From contig BROE01000019.1 in NCBI GenBank assembly GCA_036571765.1, positions 7,945,021 to 8,009,020 on the forward strand: DNA of 64,000 nt, written 5' to 3'. Shown in pieces: positions 60,345 to 64,000 of the stretch. Below the pieces are notes generated by a model. That model did no database searches and had not been told where the DNA came from. It was given only the letters and a program-made list of their open reading frames with translations. This DNA is from Plecoglossus altivelis (taxonomy: Eukaryota > Chordata > Actinopteri > Osmeriformes > Plecoglossidae). The translations under genes and the position numbers were made by a program. Numbering within the stretch: position 1 is the stretch's first letter; every line of letters starts with the position of its first letter.

Positions 60345-63300
60345 ATGAGCAAAGACGCCGAGGTAGATTTGAAAGATGTGGAGCTCAACGAGATGGATCA
60401 GGAGAAACAGCCGATGACTGCGGACGAGACGGGAAATGGCGATGCCGTGTCTCCCACCGGAACCGAGAAAAATGGCAGCGTCAATGTGAAAATGCCAGAC
60501 GAGAAGGAAACGAAATTTACGGGCCTGTCCAAGGAGGAGCTTCTCAGGGTAGCTGGCACCCCAGGGTGAGAACCTAATTCTATACGTATTTTGTTCAAAG
60601 AGGAACAAAAACTACATTTGTATTTAACATTGTATCCATTCATTAGTACATTACATTCATTTTGTTTTATTTATTTATTTTGTTATTGGGTGCGTGAGTA
60701 TACATGGGTAGGTGTATACATATTGCAAATACTTTCGTATAGATGCATACTGTATGCACTCTTGAAATGAAATTATCCGAATAAACACTTAAACTAAATG
60801 CATTATACACTGATGTATTATACAATAAATATGTAACCCCCCATCGCCTTCCCTCCCTTGTCTCTACTATAGTTGGGTCAGGACCCGTTGGGCCCTATTA
60901 ATTCTGTTCTGGCTGGGGTGGCTGGGGATGCTTGCTGGAGCAGTGGCCATCATTGTTCAGGCTCCTCGCTGCAAAGACCTGCCTGAGATGAACTGGTGGA
61001 ACTACGGACCTCTGTACCAAATTGGAGACGTGAAGGCCTTCTCAGACTCTCAAAATCTGAAAGGTACTTTGAGGGCACCAAGTTTCCAGGAGGGGGGGGG
61101 TGGGGGTTGGATGGAGGATCTCTGGTAAATGGGGGCGATGAGCAGGAGGAGGAGGAGGAGGGGTGGGTGAGTGCAGATGGGTGGTGTTGATTACATGGAT
61201 GAGTAGCGTTCACGTGTTGGCATGGCTGAATCTGCCAGAGCACTTACTCTGAAGCAGCAGCTGTCACCTAGCAACACCCAAAACGGGCTGACCTCTTTCT
61301 GTGACTAGGACGAAACTCGGGCTATAAACCTCCCTAACCCCCCCCCGACTCTTCCTAGCACCGAGCACGTTTCTAATGGGGTCTTCTAAAAGTCACAACC
61401 TTTTGCAATTTGAAATGAAGGTTGTGGCCTTGTGGTGAAACCTAACATGCTTTAATACCCACCAGCACGTTTCTCTTTGTGCTTGTCGTAAAACCTTTTG
61501 TTCTGCTGCCTGACAGGTGTGGAGCAGAAGATTGACAGTCTGGGCCAGCTGAAGGTGAAGGGACTGGTGGTGGGACCGATCCACGTTGCCCCAGCCAACG
61601 AGCCCCAGAATCTGAATTTCGAGGAGGTGTCGCCTGAGGCCGGAACCCTGGAGCAGTTTAAGGGTCTCATCCACGCAGCGCACAAGAAGAGTGAGTTTCT
61701 GGTCTTTCCAGCCCCCCCCAAAAAATATCATTTGGAATTTCCTTTTGGTTTGCCAATCCATCGCTTTGACACGGTGAATTCAGGCCTGCTATTTTGGATA
61801 TCGATCTTATTTTGATTTATGTATGTTTGTGGTTTTTCTTTTTGTTCAGGTATTAATGTTGTCCTGGATCTGACTCCAAACTACCTGGGCAGTGAACCCT
61901 GGTTCTCCAACATCAGTGTGACCAATGTTGCCGAGCGACTCAAGGTGAGAACCCACAAGCTACTGCATATGTATGGGAGCCATTATAATCACGTTGGATC
62001 ATTTTAATAGATGAATATAATTGAGTGTGAGTAATGTGTATGTTAGATAAATGTGTGTACAGGAGTGAGATGGTGGTGGTGGTGGTGGTGGTAGAGTGGG
62101 GTGGATGATCTTAGCGCCCTGTGACTTGCGAGGGGTTGTTCACGTTTGGCTCCTTCCTCCAGTCTGCACTGGTGTTCTGGCGTAGCCAGGGCGTGGACGG
62201 GTTCCAGCTGTCCGGGGTGGAACGCGTGTCGTCCGTGGTTCCTTCTCTGTGGGCTGACATCAGAACTATTGTCCAGAATGAAGGGACGGATGTGGAAAAG
62301 AAGAGGTATGTCATCTACATGGGTTTTGGTCTGTGGGCATGAGTGAAGCCTTCAGTGACTGCGTCTGACAGGGGCTGTACCAATAAACTGTAATTTATTA
62401 TCCTATTACTCCTTGACATGGTCCATTAATCTAAACCAATTGGTGTTCTTTTATACTTTGAGAATTAGAGCTCTGGTTACTGATTCATCTTTTGCATGTC
62501 ACCGTGCGCCCTCTAGTGGTTTTAGTCATAACCACAGGGCGTGAGGTCATTTCTCCGACATGCTCCTTCAGCTATTGTCAGCTTTATTTCAGATGATGGA
62601 ACAAATATGTCCTTTTCCCCCCTTTTAGGATTCTGATTGGAGTTACGGACAAATCCTCTCCCATGGAGGTCGGTGTCCTTCAGAACTCCACTGGGGTGAA
62701 CCTACTCACATCCGAAGTCTTCCAGCCTGGCAGAATGAACGGGATGGACTGGGCCCAGGTTGTTCAGTATCTGTATGACACCTCAGTGCAGACCCAGCTG
62801 GCCTGGGGCATCGGGGGCAGGACCCAGGGCCACTTGGCCTCTCTGGTGGGCTCCAACTCGGTCAACCTCCATCAGCTTCTCTTGTTAACCCTGCCTGGGA
62901 CTCCTATCTTCAACTATGGAGATGACATCGGCCTGGAGGATGAGGTGAGTCTCTGGGGGAAGGAGGGAGGGGGATACACGAATGACTGGGTGATTTATGT
63001 TTGTTAGGATGGTGAGGCAGGGGTTGTCAGTTGCCGTGTTCTAGATCTGCAGCCTGTGTTCTCTGTGCTGATTCTCCTGTGTTGAGGTTGTGTGTGTGTG
63101 ATGTATTGCTTGTCTCTTCCCAACAGGAGAATTCCAAGGTTCCTAAGATGCTGTGGGACCCTATGGAGGAATCTGAAGAGCTGAACGCCACTCTCAAGGT
63201 AACATGCTGACGCTTTTCATTTTCTCTGAAATAAGCTGCACATTTATTTGTATTACAAAAAGGAAATCCCGTTGGGGTGGGTGGGATTCCTTTTTGATAT

Positions 63301-63701
63301 GGCTAGACTTGCATGGCTGAGCCTTTTTGTGGTCTTCATAATTGCTTTTCCAGGAGGAAAGGGACCGGAGGCTGTCGAACCGCAACTTCTTCAAGACCCT
63401 CAGTGACCTGCGTGGGAAGGAGCGATCCCTTCAGCACGGGGAGTACGTCCCCCTCTTCAACTCCACCACCGCTCTTGCCTACCTCCGTTCGTGGGACCAG
63501 AGCGTACGATACGTGGCTGTGGTGAACTGGGACTCGGAGGCCGTGACCCTACAGCTGAGCCACTCTCAGCTGCCGAACGAGGCCACGGTCCGTGTCAGCA
63601 CCGACACGGTGGCTCTGGCCCCAGAAAGCTCAGTCAAGCTTTCTGCGCTCGTGGTCGGCCCAAAGCAGGCTGTCCTACTCCAGTTCCCCTACGTGGCCTA
63701 G
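60345..63701 (+). CDS. slc3a2: SLC3A2, 4F2 heavy chain (CD98hc)
   Basis: Type II membrane glycoprotein that forms disulfide-linked heterodimers with LAT-family amino-acid transporters and brings them to the plasma membrane. Eight exons join in phase to 519 residues: 60345-60565, 60873-61063, 61517-61690, 61850-61944, 62163-62305, 62629-62944, 63127-63198, 63354-63701. An acidic cytoplasmic N-terminus (1-73) leads to GLSKEELLRVAGTPGWVRTR. A single membrane helix covers about 80-103 (WALLILFWLGWLGMLAGAVA). APRCKDLP follows, whose Cys107 corresponds to the light-chain-linking cysteine. The ectodomain is the alpha-amylase-like barrel (VKGLVVGPIH, VVLDLTPNY, VDGFQLSGVE, TLPGTPIFNYGDDIG) without the glucosidase catalytic set, as in the family. 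It ends LLQFPYVA. Teleosts have a and b copies; which this is was not tested. Confidence 0.96.
62069..62093. repeat. (GGT)n microsatellite
   Basis: About eight GGT units in an slc3a2 intron. Confidence 0.85.
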
Positions 63702-64000
63702 GAAGGTTGGAGGAGCTGGTGTGTTGTCTCGCTGGGGTAATAGTGTTTTTAGATGTTTTGGTTTTTAGGGCATTCTGTTACATTTGAAATGTCAAGTGAT
63801 GCACTGTATTGATCGTACACTGGCACCTGATCCCTTTTAGTTTTTGCAGCAGCACGTGCTTTGTTAGTTACTTGAACACAGATGTGAAATGCGATGTTAC
63901 TGAACCTACATTCCATGTTAGCTGGGCAGGAAAGCTTTTTAAAAATTGATTTTTTAAAAATATTCTTCAGAAGATGTTAAAAGCTGTTACTGTGTCTTGT
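63702..64000 (+). other. slc3a2 3'UTR (to window edge)
   Basis: AT-rich sequence after the stop; no canonical AATAAA before the edge. Confidence 0.6.

Overview
The window is nuclear DNA from a ray-finned fish, almost certainly a teleost. The genes are vertebrate genes split by short GT-AG introns, gene spacing is compact (12 protein genes in 64 kb), and the non-coding DNA is full of (CA/TG)n, (GA)n and minisatellite arrays plus short fish-type SINE and MITE remnants. No prokaryotic, organellar or viral genes were seen. All exon joins below were read by eye from splice sites, reading-frame phase and remembered family sequence; none was checked by alignment.

Layout. Bases 1-39289 carry seven genes, all on the minus strand: the first coding exon of ammecr1 (the rest lies beyond the left edge), kif4 (chromokinesin, 30 coding exons), mrps12 (mitochondrial ribosomal protein S12), npas4 (activity-induced bHLH-PAS factor), efemp2 (fibulin-4), fibp (FGF1 intracellular-binding protein) and tmem223 (mitochondrial membrane protein). 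tmem223 is head to head with cfl1 (cofilin, plus). Then follow tmem151a-like (plus), a small unrecognised coiled-coil gene (plus), tmem179b (minus) and slc3a2 (4F2hc/CD98 heavy chain, plus), which ends about 300 bases before the right edge.

Synteny. From memory, ammecr1 and kif4 correspond to human Xq genes, mrps12 to 19q13, and npas4, efemp2, fibp, cfl1, tmem151a, tmem223, tmem179b and slc3a2 to 11q12-q13. The window therefore spans a junction between ancestral linkage blocks. The genes do not form one pathway; the order mostly preserves the 11q block.

Most notable observations: a 33-bp tandem array that starts at the 3' end of cfl1 exon 2 and copies the authentic splice donor seven more times at exact 33-base spacing; an efemp2 intron that is nearly all CA repeat in the transcript; a combined TATA/CArG element and a consensus EGR site upstream of npas4; a perfect CArG box in the tmem223/cfl1 bidirectional promoter; a complete but unrecognised 90-residue coiled-coil ORF; and several families of small mobile-element remnants.
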